64,000 bases of DNA, from the NCBI GenBank assembly GCA_022264855.1, contig JABYQU010000055.1:62001-126000 (forward strand), written 5' to 3'. The notes under the pieces were generated by a model. It was not told the origin of the DNA, searched no databases, and saw only the letters and a program-made list of their open reading frames with translations. The translations under genes and the position numbers were made by a program. Below, piece after piece: positions 1 to 10,955 of the stretch. This DNA comes from Lenzites betulinus. Taxonomy: Eukaryota; Basidiomycota; Agaricomycetes; Polyporales; Polyporaceae. How positions within the stretch are numbered: position 1 is the stretch's first letter; the number at the start of each line of letters is the position of its first letter.

Positions 1-419
1 CTGCCGAGGGCGTAGACGAGATACTCGAAGCGGAGGGTGTTGTCGGAGATGCCGTGCTCCGGGAAGGACCTGTCGAGCGTGATCGCATGTGGCTTGAGCT
101 CCGTCACGCTCGCGTGCAGCATAACATGGCGAGAAAGATCAAGGGGGGGCTCGTCAGACTTTGGGGCATCATAGGGAGTCGGGAGCTGGAAGACATTGTC
201 GTAGGGGATAAAGGCCTTGTGCTCGTGTCCGGGCAGAACGGCGTAGCGGGGAAGGACATAGAGATGGTTCATGTGGCTGTTCCTGTCGACAAGCACAACT
301 CGCCATCCCTGCGGTAGGTCGTTGGCAAGCAGCTGGGCCGCTCGCGCCCCGCCGTAGGACGCCCCGAGAACGGCGACGGTCTTGAGGGTGCGCGTGGCGG
401 TCGAGGTCGCAGCAGCCAT
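1..419 (-). CDS. FSP1/AIFM2-like FAD/NAD(P)H oxidoreductase (5' part, runs off window)
   Basis: Reading the minus strand from the ATG at 419 gives an open frame of about 139 codons that leaves the left edge. The start MAAATSTATRTLKTVAVLGA leads straight into the dinucleotide-binding loop VLGASYGG. A second strand ending VVLVDRNSH follows, as expected for the acidic ribose-binding end of a Rossmann fold, and then YLVYALGS, the usual FAD-domain ATG-like motif. This order fits the pyridine-nucleotide-disulphide oxidoreductases of the AIF/AMID/FSP1 type, which use NAD(P)H to reduce quinones. No signal peptide is visible. The C-terminal half is outside the window, so substrate and localisation cannot be judged. 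Confidence 0.85.
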   Translation of the reverse strand, partial: MAAATSTATRTLKTVAVLGASYGGARAAQLLANDLPQGWRVVLVDRNSHMNHLYVLPRYAVLPGHEHKAFIPYDNVFQLPTPYDAPKSDEPPLDLSRHVMLHASVTELKPHAITLDRSFPEHGISDNTLRFEYLVYALG

Positions 420-1395
420 TGTACGTATTAATCCGGTAAAGCTAGAGTAAAGGCAGGGGGGCCGGGGCGCACGCTATCCGCAAGAAGGAAGGAGGGCGAC
501 GGTTATAAGGGAAGAGAGGGACATTTCGCGCGGACAGTCACCGGAAGAGGGCTGGAGCTGGGCGGAGACGATCGCTGGGCCGGCTGAATCTTATCTGATA
601 ACTCCGCCCATCATATCAGATAACTCGCGCGCCGATTGGGCGACGCGCCGCCCTGTCTCTCCGCAATATATACTCCTCTCCATGCCCGCGCTGCTCAGCC
701 TCCGAACGTCGTCCACCACGACCGCACACGCCGTACGCGACAGCGGTGGGAAGACAGACGTGGCCGCTCGCAGGCCCACCGCCCATCTCGCGCCGTTTAG
801 ACCCGGTGGGAGCCGCGTTCCCACCCGCCCCGGCCCCGCACGAATAACCTCCCCATTCTTACAGATTCTTACACGCCCCCGCGCCCCAGCGCGATGCAGA
901 GCGACGTGCCGCGCCCCGCATTATCCCCCAGCGCACTCCGGATCCGGGCCTGTCGGAGGGGACCCATGACACGGACGCTCGCGCCCGGTATGGCAACTGC
1001 CTCCCTGTGCTTGGTGAGCCCGCGCGTCTGACAGTGCGATTGACTAACGGGTGTCGCATTCGCCGCGTTGCGTCCTTCTGGGCTGCGATGTGGATGCGAG
1101 AACGTTCGCTCGCTGACGTTGCGGTGCGATGGACATGCTCAGAAGGCGCCGAATCGCTCAGCGGACCAGGTCAGACGAAGGAGGGAGAGGTCGTGCCGTT
1201 CATATCTGCGCTCATCTCTGCCCATCTCTTAGCAATCGCGATGGTAGGTCATCATGCTGCCCGAGCGCGCATGAAAGTCAGCGGTGGAGGGTTTCAGCCA
1301 CCACTTGAAGCCGTCGCCGTGGGCCCTGGGGGGGCGACACCTGATGCTAAACCACAACCCCAACCCGGACCTAGGCGACCAGGGTGAAGTAAGCA
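420..1395. other. Intergenic, no gene recognised
   Basis: This holds the promoter side of the oxidoreductase and the 3' flank of the F-box gene. Short open frames on both strands (for example around 682-969 and 1007-1387) are arginine/proline-rich, lack recognisable motifs and look like chance frames in GC-rich DNA. Confidence 0.5.
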
Positions 1396-3036
1396 CTACT
1401 CGTACTCTGCGACTACATCGATTTCGAAGGATTTCACGAGCAGGCCCAGTGTCGTTTCATAAGCCCTTTTCGTTTTGGACCGTTCATCCGGGTCCGAAAT
1501 ACCCACCACGCTGAGGGACAGCTCTGTGAACGCATGCTGGTCACTAAGGCCCCGCTGTCGCGCTTCTAAACGGGATGCAATCGACGGAAGGACACGGAAC
1601 GCCTCGTCGGCGCTGAGGGGCCACGACAGTATGGACAAACACTGGAGGTCCGGGCATGGCACCTGCTTCGTCGCGTCCAAACTGGGTTCAAGCGCGGCGA
1701 AGATCAGCTTGACGTCCATAGGCTCGGCTTCGTTGCTCCAGCCAACGACCACGCACAGAGTGCGGAGCTTGTGGAAATGCAGCAGTGCATCCTTCCAGTT
1801 GACACCGGGAAGGCTCGTCCCCGCACACTCAATCCGCAGGTTCTCCAACGGTGAGTCGCGGAGGACGCTCAGGGGATCCTTGACGCCGAATAGATCCAAA
1901 GCATTGTCAGTGAAGTCTGCTTCGAGGTAGATGTGTCCGGGAGTCGGCATGCCCAGTTTTGATCTACAAGATTGGTTCGGCTCGGCTGAGACGTAGCCAT
2001 CGATAGAGCAGAAGTCCAATGAGCTCACGCAGACTCTGGCTAGCACAAGCTTGGACAGGACAGGCAGGTAGACTTCGTCGTGCTCAATGCTCTCCTCACC
2101 CTCCACTGGCCGGGTAGTATTCAGAGTACAACTTTGACTGCTGATGTTTACGTCTGCGGTAGGTGGGATGATGATTTCGTGAAGGAACTGTCTGATGACC
2201 AGGGGGGGCAGAGTGAGGTGAAGCTTGCGCAGCTTATGAAGCGTCGGCCTATCCGCGTCCAGCGGGGTAGGCGCAGAAATGTTCCCGGGGATAGTAATGC
2301 AATTAAGGACCAGCTCCTCGACGTCCTTGAGCCTGCGGAGAATGTCGACCATCACCTCCAAATTGAAACCCGGTACGGTCAGTGCGCGCGGAGCCGGAAT
2401 CGGACCACGAGGCTCTGGGACGGTGGTGATGTTGAGGGACCGCACTCGGTGGCACTGAGGCTTTATGAGCGTGAGCGCCTCGCTCATAGCGGCGTCCGTC
2501 TTTATGTCAATGTTCACTTCGACGGCCTTGGAGTGTACAAGCCCATTACGGAGCATATTCGTGCTCGAGACGACCTTGAGGTTACGCCAGAGCTTCGGTG
2601 TCGTCTCGCCGGATGCGCGCCAGAGCCGGCAGACTCGAAGTACGCAACTCCAATGCCAGGCACTGTCTTCCGGATCCTGGAGATCCTGCGCGCTCATGAA
2701 GACTTCGCCAAGGAGCTCGACCGGGAGGCGGCTGACAGGGGCGCTGGGGCTCCTGGGGTCAAGAGGTTGCAGGTCTTCCTCGCGTGCGGGCGCGCGCTGC
2801 TGGGCACGGGCAGTGTTGGAATGGGAAAAATTGTTTGCTGCGGGTAGGTCCTTGGGAATATCTCCTCCAAGATGCGGCTCCAATAGTCCGCCCGCCCGCA
2901 ATGGGTCTGGAAGCTGCGGCGCATCGGCGTGTTGTCTGGAGGAACAAGCTTCATTCAGCCTGGCAGTATTATTCCACCATATACATAGAGGTACTCGCTG
3001 GTTCTCCGGTACAGCCGTGTCAGCAGATAGGCTCAT
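1396..3036 (-). CDS. F-box protein
   Basis: One uninterrupted frame of about 546 codons from the first in-frame ATG at 3036; the frame extends a little further upstream without an ATG. After a low-complexity N-terminus, residues about 100-160 form an F-box: SRLPVELLGEVFM, then CVLRVCRLWRASGETTPKLWRNL. This is the helix pattern that binds Skp1 in SCF ubiquitin ligases. The remainder (HKLRKLHL, LSKLVLARVCVSSL, LQCLSIL) has the irregular leucine-rich strands usual in agaricomycete F-box proteins and would hold the substrate-binding surface. The substrate is unknown. The N-terminus could contain an unrecognised short intron, since F-boxes usually lie nearer the start. Confidence 0.8.
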   Translation of the reverse strand: MSLSADTAVPENQRVPLCIWWNNTARLNEACSSRQHADAPQLPDPLRAGGLLEPHLGGDIPKDLPAANNFSHSNTARAQQRAPAREEDLQPLDPRSPSAPVSRLPVELLGEVFMSAQDLQDPEDSAWHWSCVLRVCRLWRASGETTPKLWRNLKVVSSTNMLRNGLVHSKAVEVNIDIKTDAAMSEALTLIKPQCHRVRSLNITTVPEPRGPIPAPRALTVPGFNLEVMVDILRRLKDVEELVLNCITIPGNISAPTPLDADRPTLHKLRKLHLTLPPLVIRQFLHEIIIPPTADVNISSQSCTLNTTRPVEGEESIEHDEVYLPVLSKLVLARVCVSSLDFCSIDGYVSAEPNQSCRSKLGMPTPGHIYLEADFTDNALDLFGVKDPLSVLRDSPLENLRIECAGTSLPGVNWKDALLHFHKLRTLCVVVGWSNEAEPMDVKLIFAALEPSLDATKQVPCPDLQCLSILSWPLSADEAFRVLPSIASRLEARQRGLSDQHAFTELSLSVVGISDPDERSKTKRAYETTLGLLVKSFEIDVVAEYE

Positions 3037-3945
3037 GATGCTTGCAGTACGATCGATATATTTGGTCAAGGAGTGGTGTTTGGTAGCGAACGAAATCCAA
3101 GAGAACGGCGCAGAGTCTAAGAACGGTGAGTGCTGTTATATACTGTACACCTCAGTGGCGTCCCCCAAGCTGAGGATGCGCCACATGACGCATTATACCT
3201 TGACAATACGAAGCTGCTGCTGGGGAGTATTCAGTTACATTCTACTAGTCTAATGGTCATAAAACTTCGAAATGAATGCTCACCGGGAGCAGTGGCGTTG
3301 CGAGAGAAGCACCAAGATCCTGATCCCGGGGTGGGTTCCGGGTCGCATGGAGGGTGACAGATGTGGCAAAGCTAATGAGAGAGTTGAGAGCTCGGCGGAC
3401 TTCGCAGCATGCACCCTATGTTTCGGATAGTCCTAAGAGAAGCAGCGCACCTAAGATGGAAACTACGGTGCAAGCGGGTAAAAGACCGGATGACTTTGAA
3501 AGGCGCCACTATGTTGAGAGGGAGAACCAGCGGTCCAATATGTCATATTTAATCGAAGGTGAATTACGCCGTGGTAGTGCACAGAGAGAAAGATCGAGCC
3601 AATACTACTTATTGGTAACTTTCTCGGGGAGTCCAAAATGTCGACGACTCAGCGGATGCGTGGCTCACTTGCGCTCACGCGGGCGGTCTGGCCATACTGG
3701 AAATGTATCAGTGATATCCCAGCATGATCATCACAGTATGGGTAGTACTACCTGTGTATTGTGATGGTAGTACACAGCAAGAGCTCATATACATACACGA
3801 TTTAAGTTGAGTCAGCACGCATGTGTGACATGAACATTCCCACGACTGAGTCAAGTTGACCCCCATCGCACCAGTGCGGGCCGCACCTCACGGCATGATG
3901 ACAGTCTATGATATGTATGAGCCTCGCATATTTCAATCTCCAGCG
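3037..3945. other. Intergenic, AT-richer, no gene recognised
   Basis: About 900 bases between the F-box gene and the left arm of the inverted duplication. A 136-codon frame at 3354-3764 begins with GTG, has no recognisable domain and is not supported. Confidence 0.5.
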
Positions 3946-6277
3946 GTAGCTGGCTGACCATATCTAGGGCCAATGAATTAAACGGGGACGTCCTGGATCG
4001 CATCTTGGAAGAAGTAGCGGTGCTCAGCAGACATGACTACCCTGGCACTATCAAGGCCGTGTCGATGACATGCAAACGTATGCGCTCGTACTGCACCCCC
4101 ATTCTCTTCCATACATTATCATATCGTCGGAGGCCCACACACAAAGCCAAAACACCACCGGAATCCGTAAGCCCCTATGTCAGGTCAGCACACTGGCTCA
4201 CGAAATCTTCTGCCCTTTTTAATCACCCATTTCCAAGGCACGTCCGGTTGACAGTACTGTTCTACCCCACCCGCGACCTCTATGTGTGTGGATACTTTCA
4301 TGATGGCGACCTGCTGATAAGCCGAAAATACGTGGCGTGGAATGATCCATCTAAGTTCGGCCTGGAGTTGGACTTCTTCCCCGCCCTCAAAACAGTCACA
4401 TTTGCCAATGCTGCTGGAGGGGTCCCCTGGTACGCTATCAAGAAATGTCTGGAGCATCCGACGGTCACGTCCATCTCCATCGGGGCGAACTCAACATGGA
4501 TGTGCGCGCCGCCACCCACCCCATCCGACATTCCGCCACACGGTTCTCGGCTCACGCACTTGTCGTACACTCCATGGCAATGGCGCAAGACCGAGAGCGT
4601 GCTATACAAAACAGACCTACGACCGATCTATGCTTTGGAGTCGAGCTACCTGCGCGCCCTGGTTCTGTCCATGTCCCGCACTGCGGAGTCGCTCACCCTC
4701 CCAGCCGAGACGGCGCCGCTCTCCGAGATGGCCAACATGGATTGGCCGCGTCTGCATACGCTGTCTCTCGTCGGGCGATATACTGATCCAGACCAATGCC
4801 GCTTCATTCCTCTCTTGCTCCTGCGTATGCCAAACCTGCGCAACCTCTCGATCAAAGTCATGCAGTGTGAAGGAATGTGGCGCCCCCATTTGCTTAAAGA
4901 CCTCCCTGAAACCATCCTTCGTCTGCGGTCGCTGAAAGTCTCATATCCAGCCCCGGACGACCCGATTTTCTCCTGCATCGGAGACGGCCTGACTTCCCTT
5001 TCGCTCAGAGATAGCCCGAGACGCTACTTCGTAGCACGCTATGGCTCCCGCGCGCTTTCTGCAATATCACCGATCCTCAGTGCGTCCGAGTGTCTGGCCA
5101 TTCTGAAGCGCATCTCTGCCCCACGGCTCTTGGTACTTGAACTAGTCTATCAGGCCGACGCCGCCGAGGACGAGCTCCTGCAGTATCTCCCGGAGGCGTT
5201 CCCCCTTCTCCAGGAGCTCGAATTGCATCGATACAGAGCACAGCCGGAGGACAGTGTTCCTTATGTACGTCTTTGCCCAGTCAACGACACGCCCATCCAT
5301 ACGTACTCACAATACTCAAGCTGCACGTCGCGCGCACGTTGACGGCAATAAAGTACCTGCGCGCGCTCTACCTCAACCTTGACATTAATGGCACCCCGAC
5401 GAGCCAGACGTGGATGTATGACGGTCTCGAGGAGGACAACGTATGGTTGGATCTGCGCGACGAGTGGGGGTTGGAGATTGCCAAGGTGCTGCAGCCCAAC
5501 CTCGAGTCGTTCGAGTACGTCGCGGTGCTGCTGCACTGTCGTTGTGCGGGCTACTGGGTCCGCTATCTACCCGGGCGCATTGTGCATGATCGTCGGTACG
5601 CCACGTACGCCTGTTGGTCTTTCTGTCCCGTCGTGCAACTGCTGATCGCCACACAGAGACGCCGACGCTTTCGTAGACGGCCCCAGAATCGGAATTCGCA
5701 AGCTATTGTCCGCTTGTTAATCCCTTAGCTCCCCTTCCTCACAGTGTATGGTCATCGAGATGCAGCGGCGGCCACACCTCAATACGTTCTTTACTTTCGC
5801 GACTTCGCCTCGACCCGCCTCCGCAGCCTCGTCGTGTGTTTTTTGCTTGCTGTCATTCATGAGTGCCATGCTGCCCGCCCTTTACCCTTCATTCGTATGA
5901 TTTTCCCGCTCTCGTTGCCAGCGCCGTATGCGTATGTCACAATGTTTTACATGCACGTGTACTGTCTTGCGCTCTCAATGTATTCGATTATCCATTCGAG
6001 AGTTCGTATGTGTCCACGATAGGGGAATATTTTGGGGCGGAATAGCCCTACGAGAATCGCTACTCTGTATTTTCGTATGCCTACATGACTACTTGTAACC
6101 GTTTGACATCCAGGCTGCTAGCAATCTGCGTTAAATTCGCTCTCGAGGCAATTTACGATTTCCGAAATCGAGAGTCGAAAGACACGCAAAGCTGAAAAGC
6201 AAGATCCCCTATGGAAACAGATGAGCGAAGATATCTTACAAGCTATAGGCATAGCATGTGACAAATACGCCATTGGG
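3946..6277 (+). repeat. Left arm of 2.3-kb inverted duplication
   Basis: This segment matches, in reverse orientation, 19243-21500. Similarity begins abruptly at the shared GTAGCTGGCTGACCATATCT, covers the whole F-box gene and continues about 550 bases past its stop. It ends at the shared CGCCATTGGG; flanking bases differ on both sides. Non-coding parts are conserved too, for example AACAGATGAGCGAAGATA near the outer end. It is therefore a segmental duplication rather than conservation of the protein alone. No terminal inverted repeat or target-site duplication typical of a transposon was seen at its edges. Confidence 0.85.
3963..5728 (+). CDS. F-box/leucine-rich protein (left copy of inverted pair)
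   Basis: Exon 1 is open from at least 3963 to 5264 and exon 2 runs 5321-5728. The intron starts GTACGT and its phase is 0. The N-terminus (ANELNGDVLDRILEEV, then TIKAVSMTCKRMRSYC) is an F-box helix pattern, expected to bind Skp1. Later segments (LRALVLSMSRTAESLTL, RLHTLSLVGRY, NLRNLSIKV, RLRSLKVSYP) are irregular leucine-rich strands. No in-frame ATG precedes the F-box, so the start codon is unresolved and may lie in an upstream exon. Compared with the right copy, a 2-base difference near 5664 shifts the last ~25 codons, so the C-terminus differs between the copies. The substrate is unknown. Confidence 0.7.
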
Positions 6278-6333
6278 ACAGTTCAGACGGTACAGGTACA
6301 ACGCTCACTTTCGAAAGGTATGCAAGTGATGCC

Positions 6334-7371
6334 CTACATCGTCTTGGTCGCATTTAGAGACTGCTTCCTCTCCGCCCACCACAGCTCCTCCTCAGGTCTC
6401 AGCTGTCCCGGGAAAAATACAGGCAGAAGCGCCGACCCAACCCCACTCTCGACCTCCTCCGCCTTCATCAGCACCTCCATGACCTTATTCGCACGCACGA
6501 CCGTCTTCTGCGCCTCCACAAACTTGAACCCCATCGCCGCCCCGCTGCGCCACTTGCGTGCCGCATACGCCGTGTACGCGGTCCCCGCCCCGCACAGGGC
6601 GAGCACGCACCACGCATCTGCGGCATCAAGCGTGGCGAGGGCGATGAGCACTGCCGTCCACAGAACGGCCAGGAGGCCGAGGCCGAGGGTCGCGAGGGAC
6701 CCTAGTTTCCCGGCACGGCCGGCCGCGAGGTCTTCGATGCGCACGCCGCCGCCCTCGCTGACGACAACCACGGCCTCCGCGCTGCCATTACCGCTGGTGA
6801 TGCAGACGACCTCGCGGCCGTCCGAGGGCACGTCGCGGGCGGTGCGGATTTCACGCTGCTGTTGGCCGCGCAGGAGGATGCCGGCCGCACTAGACAGGAT
6901 CGTTCCTGCCGCGGTGATGCGTAGGATTTGGGTTGAGCCGACGTCGAGGGACGGGAGGATGCTCGCTACGATGAGCTGGCCGACGACGGTGGCGAGCGCC
7001 GTGTAGAAGACGACGTCGTTCGCAAGAGCTCCAGGACGCTGCGACGTATACAGGAATGTGACCGTAAGCCCTCGGCGGGTGGGCTCGGTGGCGTGGTTAC
7101 GGAGGAGATGCTCGAGGACGGCGGAGCGGTTCGTGCGTGCGTAGCCGGACCGTGCATTGATCACCGTGCAAGGGGATTCGAGGGGGAGGGTTGGACGTCC
7201 GCATGCGATAAGGTCGAGAAGGAATCCCGGCCAGCCGATGGAGAACGGCGCGATGCCTGGGACGGACTGAGCACGGCGCACGACATCTGCGCCGAGCACC
7301 ATGACCACAGGGAGGATGCCGCGTGGGGTCCATTCCCCGACCTGCGAGAAGAGAGAAGCCGACTGGTTCAT
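6334..7371 (-). CDS. Uncharacterised multi-pass membrane protein, paralogue A
   Basis: The ATG at 7371 (MNQSASLFSQVGEW) gives a 345-residue protein in one exon; the open frame extends upstream without support. It has about five or six hydrophobic segments, including VVFYTALATVVGQLIVASIL and LGLGLLAVLWTAVLIALATL. Soluble signatures are VINARSGYAR, GREVVCITSGNGSAEAVVV, RIEDLAAGR and a C-terminal LLPVFFPGQLRPEEE. All of these recur in the gene at 12509-13867, so the two are paralogues. I recognise this as a fungal family without assigned function. A TATAAT-like stretch lies about 80 bases before the ATG. It is adjacent to the inverted duplication but outside the duplicated DNA. Confidence 0.75.
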   Translation of the reverse strand: MNQSASLFSQVGEWTPRGILPVVMVLGADVVRRAQSVPGIAPFSIGWPGFLLDLIACGRPTLPLESPCTVINARSGYARTNRSAVLEHLLRNHATEPTRRGLTVTFLYTSQRPGALANDVVFYTALATVVGQLIVASILPSLDVGSTQILRITAAGTILSSAAGILLRGQQQREIRTARDVPSDGREVVCITSGNGSAEAVVVVSEGGGVRIEDLAAGRAGKLGSLATLGLGLLAVLWTAVLIALATLDAADAWCVLALCGAGTAYTAYAARKWRSGAAMGFKFVEAQKTVVRANKVMEVLMKAEEVESGVGSALLPVFFPGQLRPEEELWWAERKQSLNATKTM

Positions 7372-8119
7372 AGTGAGGTTGTTCTTCGGTGGGGATCGAA
7401 AGGTGAGTGTGTGAGGTATTGTTTGAACGTGAAGCAAAAAACCGACCATTATTATATGTACATGCGACTTCGAGGCTGTGCAGTAGAACGTCAAGGTGTG
7501 GTACAGGCCGCGGGTCATATTAACCGCTGCCTTCACATTCTAGAGCAGCGGAACATGGACCTGGGCACAAAAGGTGGCTATTACCACATGACTGTGGCTC
7601 GAAGCACAAAGAAGGTAGTTGGAGCAACGGACCGTCGGGCGCTGCAACTGCCGCCGAGGCTTTCGGCGCCCGGAGCGCATGCACTGCATTGGCATATTCA
7701 ACGCCCGCACGATTACGCGAGTGCCGTATTCGTCGAAAGAAAATTTCCTACGGTACATGCGGGCGTGAACAGTGAGCATGAAGCACGCGCGGGCGGTGCG
7801 GAACCAGTGCGCGGACATACCGCAGCGCGGACGTTCTCCCAAACGGTCTTGTTGCTACTATGTATGACATGGGGGGCCAGTGCTTCCGGCTGTTCCTTAC
7901 AAAACTCGGCGCAATCAAGTCCCAGCACCGCCCGGCTTCATGGAGACATCTGCTTTCCGTGTACAATTTATTGAGCCGAGACATGTTGGCATTCATAATT
8001 ACAGCAACGTACGGCCCACGAATGATCGGATAGGGCTTGCACCGGGAACACGTCTGCCGACGGCTATGTGACCGATAGCTGTCCTTGTTCTCCTCACCTT
8101 CGCGTCGCCGCTTCCTGCT
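7372..8119. other. Intergenic, no gene recognised
   Basis: Promoter side of membrane paralogue A and 3' flank of the M20 gene. Open frames at 7540-7996 on both strands have no recognisable motif. Confidence 0.5.
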
Positions 8120-10284
8120 CTATGGGGATGCGGTGGCCTTGGAATCTTCGAAGAACTTTTTCACCTACGACAATGCGCAGCGTAAACGTCGAGGTAAAGC
8201 CTTATTAACAGCCGTTGTATGACATACCTTCTGGGCGAACTGTGCATCCGCAAGTACCCTCACTCCTGTTGCCGCAAGGCCCACCGCGACCTTGAGTGTG
8301 GCTTCATGAGCCTCTTGGGTCGAAGCCGATTTGTTGAACTGTGGTGTGTGGTTGGCGCCTTGAGGCTCTGTAGGAATGGAATAGGCAGGGTGCAGAGCGG
8401 GAAGCGCTGCCGAAGGGCAACAAATGTCAGCTGGGCCATGGAAAAGCGCCTAAGAGCACCCTTACCATGGGTAACGTTCCCCTAAACAGAACAACGAATA
8501 TCAGAAGTCTTCTGTGGGTTCAATGGAACACAGGCTTACGAAGTCGGTCGAGAACTTCGCGCCGTCCGTGGAGCTTACGGTGTCCATCTTGTACCTATCA
8601 CCTACCACGCTAGCATATTCTTGGCCTACCGTGGACTTCGTTCAGCAAAGACGGACGATGCTCACGAGAGGATGAACGTACCGAGCACATCGTTGTTGCG
8701 AAGTTCGAAGTACCCCTCTCCGAGCGAGACCGCGATCTTGCACGCAGTCGCAAGCGCTGCAGCGCTACATCGGATGCCCATTTAGACATATGAAATCTCC
8801 GCTTGTGAGCGGCGCGTGAGACGTACTCAAAACATGCCTTTACGCGCGCACGAAGGGCTTCCAGCTCAGCCCATGTCGGCGCTCGCACGATGTATCGCAA
8901 CTTGGCATAATCGGGAATCACTGCCTCGCTGTCAGCTGCGAAAGAACGACGAGGAGGAAAGAGGCCGGTCGTGTGACATACCGTTGGGTGCCCAGTCGCG
9001 GCCCACAATGATACCGTGTACACGGTGGTCGGGCTTGATCTGTTGGCGAAGTGCGGAAATGCTGGCATATGCGACGAAGGCCGCATCCAGTGCATTCTGT
9101 GCTTCCCATGGAGCGCTGGCGGCGTGTGCACTGTTCAAACATATGTGAGCACCTTGCAAGACCATCGAGCTAGGGCTATATGCACCCATGACCGAAGAAT
9201 TCAACCTCTATCGGCTGGCAAGCGACCCCCGGCCATATGGCAGAAAAGTTGTCCGGGCCTGCTGTAGGATGGCTCCTGTGAAGTAGCAAGCGTTAGAAGT
9301 TTCTTGGAATGATCGGAATCTGTGCACAGGACACTACTGACATGATACAAGCGTCCATTTCATCGTATGCGCCACGCTCAAGAAGGGTGATCTTCCCTCC
9401 TCCACTCTCTTCAGCGGGCGTGCCAAGTAGCACGACCGTCCCAGGGATGTCGTGCGCCTCCAGCGCTGCCTTAATGGCGAGGGACACCGCTACGCCGGAC
9501 ATGGCGATGAGGTTGTGGCCACACCCATGCGCGATACCGGGCAGCGCGTCCATTTCAGAGTTTACGCCAATGACTCGTATCCCCTTGCGCATCCTGCTGC
9601 CCGACGGTGGGTGCGTGTACGCGGCACGGAAGGCGGTGGCCAGACCGAGGTAATGGGGTGTTACTGAAAAGCCCCGAGCGGACATGAAGGCCGACAGCCT
9701 GTCATGGGCGTATCTGGGAATCGCTTTAGACACTCGTAATTAAATTAGGGTGTCGTTAAACGCACTTCTCCTCCCACATGAGCTCTGGGTGGTCTGCAAG
9801 ATGCAGCGCGGTCAGTGTCTTTATGCATCTGGCGGGCGATACGGTCTACTAGGTTCAGAGACGTACTCCATATATCCATACTCAGCTTGCGAAGCTCCGC
9901 GGAGAGCTCTTCGATCTTGTTCACGATCGTCGTCACCACCTCCGGCCTGAACTGACTTTCCTCATAGGCAGGAAGCTTCTCTGAAAGTGACGTTCCCGAG
10001 AATTGTTGGCTGTCCGCGGGGCCGCACCAGCAATGCGTGAGCTGCACATAAGAAGGCTACATGACAGTATACCGGCATAAGCATGGCTCCAGCTCATAGC
10101 GGTGAGTACTTTTAGTGCTACTTACCAATTCAGATTCAGAGCGTTTCAAGTCCGATTGAGCCAGCGCGGCCTCGGGCTCAGCTGCGCAGGGGCGCTCGCG
10201 TCGACGACGTCCAAGCAAGGCAGAGAAACAGCCAGCTTGTACGTCCTCGGAACCCCCCCGCTTGTTCGTATGCGGCCTCGACAT
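8120..10284 (-). CDS. Peptidase M20 / amidohydrolase (PM20D2-like)
   Basis: Twelve exons can be joined in frame on the minus strand, from MSRPHTNKRGGSEDV (ATG at 10284) to the stop at 8120-8122. In order: AELRKLSMDIW, NHPELMWEEKYAHDRLSAFM, GVNSEMDALPGIAHGCGHN (metal-binding site), LLGTPAEESGGGK (catalytic Glu region), FFGHGAHAASAPWEAQNALD, IKPDHRVHGIIV, VIPDYAKLRYIVRAPT, FSTDFGNVTH, LPALHPAYSIPT and the C-terminal FFEDSKATASP. This is the full M20 order of catalytic domain, dimerisation domain and return to the catalytic domain. Members remove acyl groups or cleave dipeptide-like substrates with a two-metal site. Exon 10 (8466-8481) is only 16 nt. No signal peptide is seen, suggesting a cytosolic enzyme. 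The first exon is least certain. The fragmented open frames make it look broken, but spliced it is intact. Confidence 0.85.
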
Positions 10285-10955
10285 CTTCCCGGGAGACCGT
10301 TCGTACTGAGGCGGTATGATGGAGGTCAGTAGAGGCCCGTCAAGATTTCGAGGCCAACATTCAACTCCGCCCTTTACACACAACTGACAAATGTTCCGTG
10401 CAGATCGCAAGAAAATCGCTTACCTTTTCGGATATGACCGATGAGGTCGTCAATTACAAGCTCACAGTAAGCCAGCGAGGTCCTGAGTCGCCGAACTGTA
10501 CTGAGGGAACGTGATTGGATATAAACACCCGCTACGAGAGGTTCTGAGCCTACTCACCTCCGCTATGTTGACAGTTACATTGACAGCGTGAGTAGTGCCT
10601 GTGCCCTGCAACGTCATCAGGCGATGGTTTTACTCCAAGCGTGATGATCTCTTGACCATCTGCATCAAGACCAAACGCGGATGACCTGTGCTATAGACTA
10701 CAATATCCGTATGGCTTCGAGTACGAGCCTCTTACCACGCAGCACGCTACGAACTCGTAACAACTAGTACAGGCGGCGTGTGGAAGCATGATGAGTTTGA
10801 AAGGTTAGGGTGCCGGACGTCGGATTCCGAACAGGACAGCCACAAAATGGCCGAACCTAGCTTCCGGTGAGTCAGCCGAAGAGTCGCCGACCAAAAACCA
10901 TACTGCTTCTTCCGTACCACCACCACATTACAGTCGTGTTAATTTCAACCCAATC
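10285..10955. promoter_or_regulatory. Divergent intergenic region between M20 and FSH1 genes
   Basis: About 670 bases between two divergent hydrolase genes must carry both promoters. No clear TATA box or known operator was picked out, so shared control is only a possibility. Confidence 0.35.

Noticed and set aside
2080..2847. 255-codon frame on the plus strand
   Set aside because: Antisense to the F-box gene; no motif.
3354..3764. 136-codon frame
   Set aside because: Starts at GTG, lacks family features and splice context; likely chance in intergenic DNA.
8120..10284. M20 gene as a pseudogene
   Set aside because: The frames look fragmented, but every break coincides with good splice signals, and the joined product keeps all family motifs.
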